Below are positions 8,859 through 18,799 of a stretch of 64,000 nt of DNA, one piece after another. The translations under genes were made by a program, and so were the position numbers. The stretch is from Maribacter polysiphoniae (lineage in GTDB: Bacteria; Bacteroidota; Bacteroidia; Flavobacteriales; Flavobacteriaceae): positions 860,133 to 924,132 of the forward strand of contig NZ_QGGQ01000001.1 in NCBI RefSeq assembly GCF_003148665.1, written 5' to 3'. The stretch's first letter is position 1. Every line of letters starts with the position of its first letter. The notes under the pieces are model-generated. The model saw only the letters and a program-made list of their open reading frames with translations, had not been told where the DNA came from and searched no databases.

Positions 8859-10177
8859 GAATTGTTCCTTAACTTTTTGAAAGCGGCAACTACAGCGCTA
8901 TGACTAACAGTGTGGTTTTTGAAATGATCGACGATCTTGTTCTTTTCTGGTTCGGTCGCCCCAAGTTGGTTTAAAATATTCAATAAGTGCATTTTCATAT
9001 GACCCTCCTGAATACCTGTGGTAACAAGGGAACTAACCGCAGCAAAGTTCTGAGCCAATCCGGCAACCGCGACGATTTGCATGAGTTCCTTGGCTGTTGG
9101 CTTTTGAAGTATTTCAAGTGCTAATCCCACCAAAGGATGTAGATTGGTCAACCCACCGATAGTGCCCAAGGCCAATGGTATTTCAATCCAGAACTTAAAA
9201 ATCCCGTTCTCCAAACTGGCGTGGGTAAGGCTTTTGTAGGTGCCGTTTTTTGCCGCAAAGGCGTGGGCCCCTGCTTCCACGGCCCTAAAATCGTTTCCCG
9301 TGGCCAAAACTACGGCATCGATGCCGTTCATAATGCCTTTATTGTGGGTAACCGCCCTATGGGGCTCTACGTTGGCAATGTTTACGGCCCTGATCATTTT
9401 TTGGGCGAATTCCTCCGGGGATATGGTTTTGCTCAGTTGTAAGTCGTCAATAGCACAAGTCACTTCAGCCCGTACCAAGCAATTGGGGACGTAGTTCGAA
9501 AGTATACTCATGACAATTTCAATCTGCTTTTCCGATTCCGTAAAAAACGGGGATGCCTTGGCTTGATTCGCGAAGGTGTCGGCAAATTGTTCCAAACAGG
9601 TGTTGATGAAATTGGCTCCCATGGCATCCATGGTATCAAAGGTGCAATGCAATTGGTAATAATCCTTGAGTTCGGAAGTTTTGTTGCGTAGTTCGATATT
9701 GGTGATGCCCCCGCCTCTTTTTTCCATATTGGAAGTCAAGGTTTTGGTGTCTTCGATTAGTTTTGGTTTTACCTCGTTGAAAAAGGCTTCCAAATGGGCA
9801 GGATTTCCTGAGTACATAAAATGTACTTGGCCCACTTTTTCGGTCCCGATAATCTCTGTTTTGAATCCTCCACGGTCTAGCCAAAACTTAGCGGCCTTGC
9901 TCGCAGCGGCGACTACTGAGCTTTCCTCAATGGCCATGGGTATGGCGTACAGCTTGTCGTTGATCAGGAAATTTGGGGCTATACCCAAGGGTAAATAATA
10001 GTTGGTAATCGTATTCTCTATGAACTCGTCATGCAATTTTTGCATTTCTGAATCAATATTCCAGTATTGCTTCAGTAATTTTTTGGTTTTTTCCGGGTCA
10101 TGTGTATATTGTTCGGCAACCCAGTCTATTTTTTGTTGTTTTGACAATTTAGAGAAGCCTAAAATGGGATCGGTCAT
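8855..10177 (-). CDS. Hydroxymethylglutaryl-CoA reductase, class II type
   Basis: The 440-residue protein is a full-length class II HMG-CoA reductase, recognisable by the IEESSVVAAAS block near residue 83, the HNKGIMNG motif near residue 280 and the GLAQNFAAVSSLV segment near 375. The family interconverts HMG-CoA and mevalonate. It lacks the transmembrane anchor of class I enzymes and is cytosolic. Class II enzymes are often called degradative from Pseudomonas, but with a GHMP kinase coupled by a 4-base overlap the biosynthetic mevalonate direction is more likely here. A -7 box lies upstream at 10199-10206. Confidence 0.92.
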   Translation of the reverse strand: MTDPILGFSKLSKQQKIDWVAEQYTHDPEKTKKLLKQYWNIDSEMQKLHDEFIENTITNYYLPLGIAPNFLINDKLYAIPMAIEESSVVAAASKAAKFWLDRGGFKTEIIGTEKVGQVHFMYSGNPAHLEAFFNEVKPKLIEDTKTLTSNMEKRGGGITNIELRNKTSELKDYYQLHCTFDTMDAMGANFINTCLEQFADTFANQAKASPFFTESEKQIEIVMSILSNYVPNCLVRAEVTCAIDDLQLSKTISPEEFAQKMIRAVNIANVEPHRAVTHNKGIMNGIDAVVLATGNDFRAVEAGAHAFAAKNGTYKSLTHASLENGIFKFWIEIPLALGTIGGLTNLHPLVGLALEILQKPTAKELMQIVAVAGLAQNFAAVSSLVTTGIQEGHMKMHLLNILNQLGATEPEKNKIVDHFKNHTVSHSAVVAAFKKLRNNS

Positions 10178-10198
10178 GGTTAATTTGGTTTGTGGCTG

Positions 10199-10206
10199 TA
10201 AAGATA
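10199..10206 (-). promoter_or_regulatory. Putative -7 box of the HMG-CoA reductase operon
   Basis: On the minus strand TATCTTTA (consensus TAnnTTTG, last base differs) lies 21 bases before the reductase start codon. Confidence 0.45.
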
Positions 10207-10320
10207 GTCAATACATGGGTATTCACTGGATGCCTAAGAACCCCGAAAACCCGTAGCTTTTTGGCCTTAAAGTTTAATTAATTGTAAAATAATCACTAAA
10301 CTTGACTGAATTTAAATGGA

Positions 10321-10328
10321 TATCTTTA
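10321..10328 (+). promoter_or_regulatory. Putative -7 box of the DPP4-POT operon
   Basis: TATCTTTA matches TAnnTTTG apart from the last base; a TTGAC lies 16 bases upstream. It falls between two possible start codons (10316 and 10334). If it is the promoter, only the 10334 ATG can be the start, five bases after the box. Confidence 0.4.
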
Positions 10329-10333
10329 CAAAT

Positions 10334-12502
10334 ATGAACAAACGCCATATGCTCTTGCTTTTAATGGTTGGTTTTGTGACCATTACATTTGGGCAAGGGA
10401 AGAAGAAAATCACCATTGAAGAAATTTATAGGGGGGCTTTTAGGACCAGTAGTATGGAAGTGCTCCGATCTATGGAAAACGGAGCGCAGTACACCTTACT
10501 GGATTATGATCGATCTAACAGCGCCACGCGTATTGATAAATATGATTACAAAACCTTGGAAAAGGTTGAAACGATCGTAAGTTCTTCCGAAAGTGACCAT
10601 GTACCCGGTTTTAGCTCTTATACGTTTAGTAAGGATGAAAAAAAGGTCCTATTGGCTACGGAGCTGGAATCAATCTATAGGCACTCTACCTTGGGTATAT
10701 ATTATGTGTATGATATAGGTTCGAAGACTATAGTCAAGGTGTCGAACTCGAAAATACAAGAACCGTTGCTTTCACCTGATGGCACTAAAGTGGCCTATGT
10801 TATGGCCAACAATATTTATATTTTTGATATAACGGGCGGAACGACCAAACAAATCACTCAGGATGGCGTAATAAATAAGGTCATCAATGGTGTTACCGAC
10901 TGGGTCTATGAAGAGGAATTTGCTTTTGTCAGGGCTTTCGCTTGGAATTCAAACGGTACTAAAATCGCATTTCTTCGCTTTGATGAAACTGATGTTCCTG
11001 AGTTTTCAATGGATGTATATGGACAGGACCTCTATCAGCGACAGTATGTCTTTAAATATCCAAAGGCAGGGGAGAACAATGCATTGGTTTCCCTTCATAT
11101 GTTCGATGTAAAATCTGGAAATACCTCTAAGGTCAATTTGGACGACCCGTACTATATTCCACGCATCAAATGGATGAACAATGCAAATCGTTTAAGTGTT
11201 ATGACACTGAACCGCCATCAAGATCATTTGAAATTATATGCGGTGAATGCTAAGGATAATTCCGTTGACGTGCTTTTAGAGGAAAAGGACAAAGCCTATG
11301 TCGATATCAATGACAATCTCACTTTTATGGCCGATGATAGTTTTATCTGGACCAGTGAGAGGGATGGGTATAACCATTTATACCTATACGCATCGGACGG
11401 TAAACCAATGAATCAAATAACCAAAGGGGATTGGGAAGTGACCGATTACTATGGGTATGACCAGAATGAGGATAAGATCTATTACCAGTCCACGGAGAAT
11501 GGATCGATCAACCGGGGGGTATATAGTATCGAGAGCAATGGGAAAAAGAAAAAGGCACTGGCAGTGGAAACAGGAACGAATGCGGCATCCTTCAGTGCGG
11601 ATTTCTCATACTTCATAAATACATATTCCAGTGCGACAACGCCATACCGATTTACCTTGCACAAGGCGCTGACAGGCGAAAAATTAAAGGATATAAAAGA
11701 TAATGAAGCGCTGGTCGAAAAACTCAAAGGGTATGATGCCTCCCCCAAAGAATTTTCAACATTGACAGTCAATGGAAATGACTTGAACATGTATATGATC
11801 AAACCATCCCATTTTGATGCTTCGAAGAAATACCCCCTATTGTTATTCCAATATAGTGGTCCTGGCTCCCAATCGGTGGCCAATCGCTGGGGAAGTGCAA
11901 ACGATTATTGGCATCAGATGTTGGCTTCAGAAGGGTATGTCATTGCCTGTGTAGATGGTCGGGGAACAGGATTCAAGGGGCGTGACTTTAAAAAAATCAC
12001 CCAAAAGGAATTGGGGAAATATGAGGTCGAAGATCAAATCGCCGCTGCCAAACAACTTAGTGCACTTCCTTATATCGATGAGGGGCGTACAGGAATTTGG
12101 GGATGGAGCTATGGCGGTTTCATGTCTACCAATTGTATTTTAAAGGGCAATGATGTCTTCGAGACGGCTATTGCCGTGGCCCCTGTTACGTCATGGCGGT
12201 TTTATGATACCATTTATACAGAACGTTATATGCAGACTCCACAAGAGAATTCCAGTGGCTATGATGATAACTCTCCGTTCAACTATCCCGAATTATTAAA
12301 AGGCAACTATCTTTTGGTACATGGCTCAGGGGATGATAACGTGCACGTTCAGAATACCATGCGAATGGTAGAAGCCTTGGTTCAGGCGAACAAACAGTTC
12401 GATTGGGCGATTTACCCCGATAAAAACCATGGGATATATGGTGGGTATACCCGAATTCATCTATTTACAAAAATGACCAATTTCATTAAAGAAAATCTAT
12501 AA
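10334..12502 (+). CDS. Dipeptidyl peptidase IV-type S9 peptidase, exported
   Basis: The enzyme releases N-terminal dipeptides (typically Xaa-Pro) from peptides in the periplasm or at the surface. A beta-propeller (DPPIV_N) precedes an alpha/beta-hydrolase domain with nucleophile motif GWSYGGF (Ser near residue 592), acid in GSGDDNVH and His in KNHGIYGG. The substrate-anchoring Glu pair YEEEFAF is also present. I prefer the start at 10334: it gives a clean signal peptide (MNKRHMLLLL...TFGQ) and lies just after a -7-like box, while the alternative ATG at 10316 adds six residues. It is 15 bases ahead of the first POT gene, whose substrates it would supply. Confidence 0.92.
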   Translation: MNKRHMLLLLMVGFVTITFGQGKKKITIEEIYRGAFRTSSMEVLRSMENGAQYTLLDYDRSNSATRIDKYDYKTLEKVETIVSSSESDHVPGFSSYTFSKDEKKVLLATELESIYRHSTLGIYYVYDIGSKTIVKVSNSKIQEPLLSPDGTKVAYVMANNIYIFDITGGTTKQITQDGVINKVINGVTDWVYEEEFAFVRAFAWNSNGTKIAFLRFDETDVPEFSMDVYGQDLYQRQYVFKYPKAGENNALVSLHMFDVKSGNTSKVNLDDPYYIPRIKWMNNANRLSVMTLNRHQDHLKLYAVNAKDNSVDVLLEEKDKAYVDINDNLTFMADDSFIWTSERDGYNHLYLYASDGKPMNQITKGDWEVTDYYGYDQNEDKIYYQSTENGSINRGVYSIESNGKKKKALAVETGTNAASFSADFSYFINTYSSATTPYRFTLHKALTGEKLKDIKDNEALVEKLKGYDASPKEFSTLTVNGNDLNMYMIKPSHFDASKKYPLLLFQYSGPGSQSVANRWGSANDYWHQMLASEGYVIACVDGRGTGFKGRDFKKITQKELGKYEVEDQIAAAKQLSALPYIDEGRTGIWGWSYGGFMSTNCILKGNDVFETAIAVAPVTSWRFYDTIYTERYMQTPQENSSGYDDNSPFNYPELLKGNYLLVHGSGDDNVHVQNTMRMVEALVQANKQFDWAIYPDKNHGIYGGYTRIHLFTKMTNFIKENL

Positions 12503-12517
12503 CCAAATCAAAGATAT

Positions 12518-14353
12518 ATGGCAGTAATTGATAAACCAGGACATCGGAAAGAACTTTTTGGCCACCCAGTAGGGCTCTACATATTGTTTTTCACCGAAAT
12601 GTGGGAGCGATTCTCATATTATGGGATGCGTGGTATCTTGGTGCTCTATATTGCAACATCGGCGACTGCAATCGATCCAGGATTAGGTTGGTCTAACAAG
12701 GATGCAATTTGGCTTTATGGCTGGTACACCATGTTGGTCTATGTCGCTTCAATACCTGGAGGTTGGATTGCCGATAAGTTTTTAGGTCAGAAGAAAACGG
12801 TAATGATTGGCGGATTGCTACTTTGTGTGGGTCATGGAACATTGGCCATACCACAGGAATGGGCCTTTTTTACTGGTTTAATTTTAATTATTTTAGGGGT
12901 TGGTGGCCTAAAGCCAAATATCTCGACCATGGTCGGTGGTCTTTACCAAGAAGGGGATATTAGAAGAGATAGTGGGTTTACCATATTTTATATTGGCATT
13001 AATATAGGAGCCTTCCTTGCAAGTATTTCTGTAGGATTGGTCGCATATTATTATGGATGGCACTATGGTTTTGGACTTGCGGGAATAGGGATGTTATTAG
13101 GTCAGGTTGTATTTATTTGGGGGCAGCGTTTTTTAACTGGAGTTGGGGAATTTAGTGGCGGCAAAAATGTTTCTGAGAAGGAACGTATTGCAGCTAAAAG
13201 ACCATTGAGTAAGATTGAAAAGGATAGGGTCCTTGTACTGTTGATTTCCTTTTTAATCGTGATTGTTTTTTGGGGAGCATTTGAACAAGCAGGAGGTTTA
13301 ATGAACTTGTATACCGATGCCAAAGTGGATAGGTATATTGGACTAAGTGGGCTACAAGAAATTCCTGCTGCCGTATTCCAATCTCTAAATGCCGGATATA
13401 TTATCATTTTCGGAACCATAGTAGGTGGTTTTTGGATTAGGTGGAAAAAAAGCGGAAAGGAATCTTCTTCTCTCTTTAAGATGGCTATTGGCACTATTAT
13501 CATGGGACTTGGTTATGTTTTTATGATGTTCGCATCTAAGGAAGCTAGTGTTGAGGTTTTTGGTAAGGCAGCCATGGTATGGATCTTTTTAGCATATCTT
13601 TTCCATACTTTAGGTGAACTTTGTACCTCACCCGTATCACTTTCATTTATCACCAAACTTGCTCCAATAAAGTATGCTTCTATTATGATGGGAGTCTATT
13701 TTGCGGCTACAGGATTTGGAAATAAACTAGCAGGAAGTATTGGGGAATCCTCTCAGCTGCATCCTTATCATGGGGAAATGATTGTTAGTAAGGAGAATAT
13801 TCTTCCTTTTATCTCTAGAGATACAATGAAAATAAAAAATCATGATAAAAAAATTGTCAAGATATATGATTACCCCATTAATGAGGACAAAAATTTTAGT
13901 ATTAAAAGTGAGGTTTATTTGGATGATGATGCAGTTGTGTTCCAAGAAATGGGTTCAGGGGAATCACTAAATAATCTATTTAGCTTAAATGATAGTGAGA
14001 ACATATACTTAAATAGATTAAAGGAGGTTTTAAGAGAGAATAAAGCCATTAGTAGTAATCCCTATCACGCCAAACTGATATTTGAAAAAGATAAGGATGC
14101 CGCTCAAAATTTAAAAAATAAAGGGGATGGTAATAATTATGAGGTTTCATTTGTTCTTGAAGAGGAACAGAGTGAGCAGGAGTTTAGCACTTTTATGTGG
14201 TTAACCATTTTCACTGTTAGTTTTGGAATTCTCTTATTGTTATTCTTGAAAAAATTGAAAAAACTTACCCATGGCGCGGAAGATAATGAACATGAGATTT
14301 TGGATAATGAACCTTTTGAACTTGCTGATCCTGATTTTAATGAAAAGGGTTAG
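12518..14353 (+). CDS. POT-family peptide:H+ symporter with large insertion
   Basis: A proton-coupled di/tripeptide importer of the inner membrane, 611 residues. The family motif ExxERFxYYG is at residues 27-36. Between the last two helices lies an extra, hydrophilic, Asn/Lys/Glu-rich block of about 140 residues (about 412-552, nucleotides about 13754-14174), which ordinary POT proteins of about 460-500 residues lack; by topology it should face the periplasm. The insert's DNA looks more AT-rich than the rest of the gene. A charged tail follows the last helix. It lies in an operon with the DPP4 gene and a second POT gene. Confidence 0.92.
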   Translation: MAVIDKPGHRKELFGHPVGLYILFFTEMWERFSYYGMRGILVLYIATSATAIDPGLGWSNKDAIWLYGWYTMLVYVASIPGGWIADKFLGQKKTVMIGGLLLCVGHGTLAIPQEWAFFTGLILIILGVGGLKPNISTMVGGLYQEGDIRRDSGFTIFYIGINIGAFLASISVGLVAYYYGWHYGFGLAGIGMLLGQVVFIWGQRFLTGVGEFSGGKNVSEKERIAAKRPLSKIEKDRVLVLLISFLIVIVFWGAFEQAGGLMNLYTDAKVDRYIGLSGLQEIPAAVFQSLNAGYIIIFGTIVGGFWIRWKKSGKESSSLFKMAIGTIIMGLGYVFMMFASKEASVEVFGKAAMVWIFLAYLFHTLGELCTSPVSLSFITKLAPIKYASIMMGVYFAATGFGNKLAGSIGESSQLHPYHGEMIVSKENILPFISRDTMKIKNHDKKIVKIYDYPINEDKNFSIKSEVYLDDDAVVFQEMGSGESLNNLFSLNDSENIYLNRLKEVLRENKAISSNPYHAKLIFEKDKDAAQNLKNKGDGNNYEVSFVLEEEQSEQEFSTFMWLTIFTVSFGILLLLFLKKLKKLTHGAEDNEHEILDNEPFELADPDFNEKG

Positions 14354-14386
14354 CCTTTAATTAGTTGGATTTTAACAAAAAGATGT

Positions 14387-16171
14387 ATGAATACCGATAT
14401 TGAAAATTTATTCAAGGACAAGGTTCTTGGGCATCCTGCAGGATTGTTTGTTCTTTTTTTTACTGAAATGTGGGAGCGTTTTTCATTCTATGGAATGCGT
14501 ATTTTGTTAGTGTTGTTTCTTACAGCCCCCATCGTTAGTGATAATCCGGGATGGGAATGGCCTCGTGAGCATGCCTTGGCACTGATAGGCACCTATGCTT
14601 CCTTGCTATATTTGACCCCCATTGTTGGAGGTTATATAGCCGATAAACTTACAGGATATCGTATTGCCGTGGTCATCGGTTGTACGATTATGACCCTTGG
14701 ACATGCTTCCATGGCCTTGGAAACAACCGCAACGTTTTATTTGGGTCTGGCCTTATTGATTATTGGTACAGGGTTTTTTAAACCGAACATTACGTCGATT
14801 ATCTCTGAAATGTACAAGGGCAAGGAATCCAAGAAAGATGGGGCCTATACGATTTTCTATATGGGGGTTAATGCAGGTGCTTTTTTCGGAATGATGCTTT
14901 GTGGTTATTTGGCTGAGAACATTGGGTGGTCTTGGGGCTTTGGCCTTGCGGGTATATTCATGTTTTTCGGTATGCTCCAGTTTCTATTGGCAAAAGATCT
15001 GTTCGGTAACGTTGGTGCCAAACCTTCAAAAAAACATGAGGTTGAACTTCCACAGAATATAAATGAGGAAAGTCCAGCTTTGGCAGCGGAAAAAAATGTC
15101 GATGAAAAATTGAATCCGTTCACCCTCTTTGACTATATATTAATCGGGGTATCCGCTATTGGTGGATTATTGTATTTGTTCAATGACCCATTGGCTAAGA
15201 TTGAGGATATAAATTTGATTCCTTTCACCATGGGAGGATTGGACGGGTCTTCTGTTGTTATTTTGACCGCCCTTGTCCTGTTTTTGGTGCTCTTGGTTTC
15301 TCGGGTATCAAGATATATCCCCATTGTCCGTGATCGGATTATCGCAGTGGCCATCTTTGGCCTGTTTACCGTATTCTTCTTTGCTGCTTTTGAACAGTCC
15401 CTAGGATCAATGACTTTGTTCGCAAGGGATTATACAAATCGGGATTTGGTAGGTTCTTCGGCTATGATATTCAAGGTAATCGATGGGCTATTGACGACGG
15501 TGCCGTTGATGATTATCACCTGGGTATTATTCCTGTTGTTTAAAAAGACATATTCAAGAATTGGACTCTCCAATATTGTTTTGGGATTGGCCTTTGTTGG
15601 CATATGGATTTTGGTCATTTATAGATTGATGGATAAATTTTCCCAAGAAGGTAACCAAATAGATGCTTCTTGGTTCGGGATTTTAAACTCCTTTTTCATT
15701 ATAACGCTGGCGCCGATGTTTTCACGCTGGTGGGAAAGTAAGTACAACCCAAGCGCCGCTATGAAATATGGAATGGGATTGATTTTACTTGGATTGGGTT
15801 TTGGGATTTTAGCCTACGGTACCATGGGAATTCCACAAGGAGCGAAAACGGCCTCGGTAAGCATGATATTTTTAATATTGGCTTATTTGTTGCATACCAT
15901 GGGAGAATTGTGCCTATCACCCGTTGGGTTATCCTACCTTAGTAAATTAGTACCACCAAGAATGATCGGTTTTATGTTCGGTATATGGTATTTGGCCATT
16001 GCCATTGGGCAAAAGGCGGCAGGGACCATGGGAGGTATGATCGATAAGATTTCGGAGGAATACTCCCTGAGTATTTTCTTTTTGATATTTACCCTCGTTC
16101 CGATCGGGGTCGGATTTATATCCATCTTATTGAATCCAGTGCTTAAAAGGTTGATGCACGGGGTACGCTGA
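14387..16171 (+). CDS. POT-family peptide:H+ symporter
   Basis: A second POT importer of 594 residues, 33 bases after the first. The motif at residues 27-36 reads EMWERFSFYG, so the first Tyr of the YY pair is Phe. A cytoplasmic linker of about 45 residues (about 212-245, with Pro/Glu/Lys) separates the two helix bundles, and two extra helices likely follow it, as in other bacterial POTs. The C-terminal insertion of its neighbour is absent. The two transporters are probably paralogues with different peptide preferences. It ends ten bases from the convergent comEC-like gene. Confidence 0.92.
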   Translation: MNTDIENLFKDKVLGHPAGLFVLFFTEMWERFSFYGMRILLVLFLTAPIVSDNPGWEWPREHALALIGTYASLLYLTPIVGGYIADKLTGYRIAVVIGCTIMTLGHASMALETTATFYLGLALLIIGTGFFKPNITSIISEMYKGKESKKDGAYTIFYMGVNAGAFFGMMLCGYLAENIGWSWGFGLAGIFMFFGMLQFLLAKDLFGNVGAKPSKKHEVELPQNINEESPALAAEKNVDEKLNPFTLFDYILIGVSAIGGLLYLFNDPLAKIEDINLIPFTMGGLDGSSVVILTALVLFLVLLVSRVSRYIPIVRDRIIAVAIFGLFTVFFFAAFEQSLGSMTLFARDYTNRDLVGSSAMIFKVIDGLLTTVPLMIITWVLFLLFKKTYSRIGLSNIVLGLAFVGIWILVIYRLMDKFSQEGNQIDASWFGILNSFFIITLAPMFSRWWESKYNPSAAMKYGMGLILLGLGFGILAYGTMGIPQGAKTASVSMIFLILAYLLHTMGELCLSPVGLSYLSKLVPPRMIGFMFGIWYLAIAIGQKAAGTMGGMIDKISEEYSLSIFFLIFTLVPIGVGFISILLNPVLKRLMHGVR

Positions 16172-16181
16172 TTTATAAGGC

Positions 16182-18206
16182 TTAGTCTAGATCCAATTCA
16201 AAACAACCCTGTTCCCCAGTATAGTGGATGGGTAGTTTTCGTTGTGCACAGGTGGCTTTCCATCGATTTATATAGCTGCGGTAATTACTTCCATCGGCAA
16301 TCACGGCCTTGGGTTGTAAGCTGTCGATGAGCCTCTCAAGATTTATTTTTGGGGATTGGGTCAACAATACATAATCGGGTTGCTTATCCCATTGGGGATA
16401 TACACCCAAACTATCGATTATGAGGAATTTTCCATTCTTCAGATTGAAGGAATTTACGGTAGGTTGAAAGTTTATAGCTGCGATATTTTCCCCTATCTTA
16501 TAATCGGTCACGATTTTTGCCGACGAAAGACTGTCCGTTGTATAAACGGTGAGACAATCCCCAAAACGATGCATCACAATCGAATTCTTTGTTTGATGGG
16601 CCACCAAAAGTTGTTCCTTACGCTGGGTTTGGTGTTGCTTGTACAGAGACCAAATCTGTAAGGGGATAATACAGACAAGAACCGCACATAGTTTTCGGTA
16701 GGTGTATTGGTGTAAGAGCCAAATCAATGCGATTAAAAAGGCATAGGTCAAAACCAGTTGTACCAAATCAAATGAAATATTTCGAAAAATAAAAGCCTCC
16801 TGTTGGGCTACCCAATCGATGACCGTGTTCATTAATCGAATCATATTATTGTACAGGATTATTGATTGGTCTGGTGCCAGGTCCATGATCACCAAGGCAA
16901 TTACGATTATCCCCATGCCCAATATCAATCCTAGGAAGGGTACGATCAGGATGTTGGATAGAAAGAAAAGTCCTGGAAATTGATGAAAGTAATACAGGCT
17001 GATGGGTAATACCCCGAGTTGGGCGGCAATACTGACAGAAAGCAATTGCCATATTTTCTTCGCCAACCAGTGCTTGGGGCGCCAGATTTTTTGTAAAAGG
17101 GGATATACCCATACAATCGCCAATACGGCGGCATAACTCATCTGAAAGCCAACATGGAACAAAAGTAGGGGGTTAATGACCAAGAGGATGAAAAACATGG
17201 ATAAGGCAAGGATGTTGAACGTGTTACTTGGTCTGTTCAAGTAGAGGGCATAGGCTACAAAAGAGAACATGGTTACCGCCCTGATCACTGATGCCGATAA
17301 GCCGGCGAGAAAAGCAAAACCCCATAAAAGCACAACAATGACAAAGAGTTTTACTTCCTTTCCCTTTCGAAGTAGCTCCAGCGGTCGAAGAAGAAACTCC
17401 AAGAACAACAGGAGTATTCCGATATGTAGCCCAGAGACGGCCAGTATATGAACGGCACCCGCATTTTTATAAGAGGTATAGGTACTTTCCGATATATGAC
17501 TTCTTTGACCTAAAAATAGGGCTTGGATAATTCCATATTCATCCTTTCCAAAATTAGCCTGTTTTAGTTTGGTGCTTATGGTATTCCTCAAGGTGGTTAT
17601 ACCTCCTAAAAAGGTCTTTTTCGGATGCTTTAATACGAACGAATTGTAGGGGCCTGTTTTTAATTGGTGGTAGATTCCCTGAAGCTCCATGTAATTTTTA
17701 TAATCGAACTGATGCGGGTTCAGGGATGGGGTTATTTCCTCCTTTTTTGCCAGGACAACTAGTTCGTCGTCCACGTTCAGGGACTTTAGGGTTGAGTCTC
17801 TCGGTACGGTTAAGAGTATCTTTCCGGATACCTTGGTTGAATTCAATTCCAGTACGTCGGCAACAAACCGTTCTGAAAAAGACGAAGGGGCGAGTACTTG
17901 GGTCACCTTTAATTTCCATGTTTCTTTTTTAGTATCATGGACATTCGAATAATGATGAACGTCGTTTTTGGGTTGGGCAATACCAATGATAAACACCCCA
18001 AGGCATAAGGTTGTTATAGCCGCAAATAGGCCGAAGACCGGGTTTTTGGGGTCCTTTTTCCCGAAAAACAGAAAACCAAGGATGGTAAGGGACAATAGGG
18101 TTAAGGTTAGGGGAAGTGAAACCCCCATATCAAAAAAATAGCCAGTTGTGATCCCTAAAATCAAAAGCAGTGTCAGCTTTATAGGGATAAATTGCAACAG
18201 TTTCAT
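16182..18206 (-). CDS. ComEC/Rec2-family membrane protein
   Basis: The 674-residue protein matches the ComEC family, the inner-membrane channel for single-stranded DNA in natural transformation. It has an N-terminal DUF4131 region (about 1-200), and a Competence domain with many helices (about 230-500) carrying the AVSGLHIGILL motif. The C-terminal region keeps the size of a metallo-beta-lactamase-like domain remnant, but no HxHxDH motif is visible. Whether it imports DNA here is unknown. It starts two bases after the NlpC/P60 gene and is the last gene of the surE-lpxB cluster. Confidence 0.88.
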   Translation of the reverse strand: MKLLQFIPIKLTLLLILGITTGYFFDMGVSLPLTLTLLSLTILGFLFFGKKDPKNPVFGLFAAITTLCLGVFIIGIAQPKNDVHHYSNVHDTKKETWKLKVTQVLAPSSFSERFVADVLELNSTKVSGKILLTVPRDSTLKSLNVDDELVVLAKKEEITPSLNPHQFDYKNYMELQGIYHQLKTGPYNSFVLKHPKKTFLGGITTLRNTISTKLKQANFGKDEYGIIQALFLGQRSHISESTYTSYKNAGAVHILAVSGLHIGILLLFLEFLLRPLELLRKGKEVKLFVIVVLLWGFAFLAGLSASVIRAVTMFSFVAYALYLNRPSNTFNILALSMFFILLVINPLLLFHVGFQMSYAAVLAIVWVYPLLQKIWRPKHWLAKKIWQLLSVSIAAQLGVLPISLYYFHQFPGLFFLSNILIVPFLGLILGMGIIVIALVIMDLAPDQSIILYNNMIRLMNTVIDWVAQQEAFIFRNISFDLVQLVLTYAFLIALIWLLHQYTYRKLCAVLVCIIPLQIWSLYKQHQTQRKEQLLVAHQTKNSIVMHRFGDCLTVYTTDSLSSAKIVTDYKIGENIAAINFQPTVNSFNLKNGKFLIIDSLGVYPQWDKQPDYVLLTQSPKINLERLIDSLQPKAVIADGSNYRSYINRWKATCAQRKLPIHYTGEQGCFELDLD

Positions 18207-18208
18207 TT

Positions 18209-18766
18209 TTATAGCACCCTAGTTGCTTTTACGAAAGCATAATTCCAATATCCTTCACGCAGCGAGGAAACAATGACCCCTCGTGAGGTTGAGGCATGTA
18301 TAAATTTAATATCGTCATTATCAACAGCGACCACCAAGCCTACATGGTTTATTTTTTTTGCCTTGCGGGAGGTTTTAAAGAATAGGAGATCTCCTTTTTC
18401 AACTTGGTTTACCCGTATTCGTTTTCCTTGGTTGGCCATGGCTGAGGAAACCCGGGGAAGGGCTACATCATTTTTCTTGAAGGCAACATAAAGAAGTCCG
18501 GAACAATCCATGCCTTTTTTGGTTGTACCGCCGTATTTGTAACGTACCCCCGAAAAAGTTAGGGCTGTATTGATGATCCGGTTGACCTTGGATTCGGATG
18601 AATGGTTTTCGGTGGTTTTGGTCAGTTTGTTATCCGCTTCAGGGGAGGTGATTTCGGGAGAGGCTTCAACGGTGATTTTGCGCTCCTTGGAATAGGTGGT
18701 CTTTTTTTTGGCAACACAGCTGCTTAAAAAAAGAAGGAGCACAATAAAGGGTGATAATCTTTTCAT
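18209..18766 (-). CDS. NlpC/P60 family lipoprotein (peptidoglycan endopeptidase)
   Basis: A 185-residue lipoprotein with lipobox LSSC (Cys17) and a C-terminal NlpC/P60 domain (about 65-185). The catalytic Cys is in MDCSG (Cys88), the His in NHVGLVV (about 141), and a polar residue follows near HAST (about 157). Such enzymes cleave peptide stems of peptidoglycan in the periplasm. It sits between lpxB (33 bases upstream) and the comEC-like gene (two bases downstream), an envelope-remodelling context. Confidence 0.92.
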   Translation of the reverse strand: MKRLSPFIVLLLFLSSCVAKKKTTYSKERKITVEASPEITSPEADNKLTKTTENHSSESKVNRIINTALTFSGVRYKYGGTTKKGMDCSGLLYVAFKKNDVALPRVSSAMANQGKRIRVNQVEKGDLLFFKTSRKAKKINHVGLVVAVDNDDIKFIHASTSRGVIVSSLREGYWNYAFVKATRVL

Positions 18767-18799
18767 TCGGGGTAGGCAAATGGTCTATGAATCCCAAAT

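Noticed and set aside
9666-9998. 110-codon ORF antisense to HMG-CoA reductase
   Set aside because: Fully inside a well-supported gene and without any motif.
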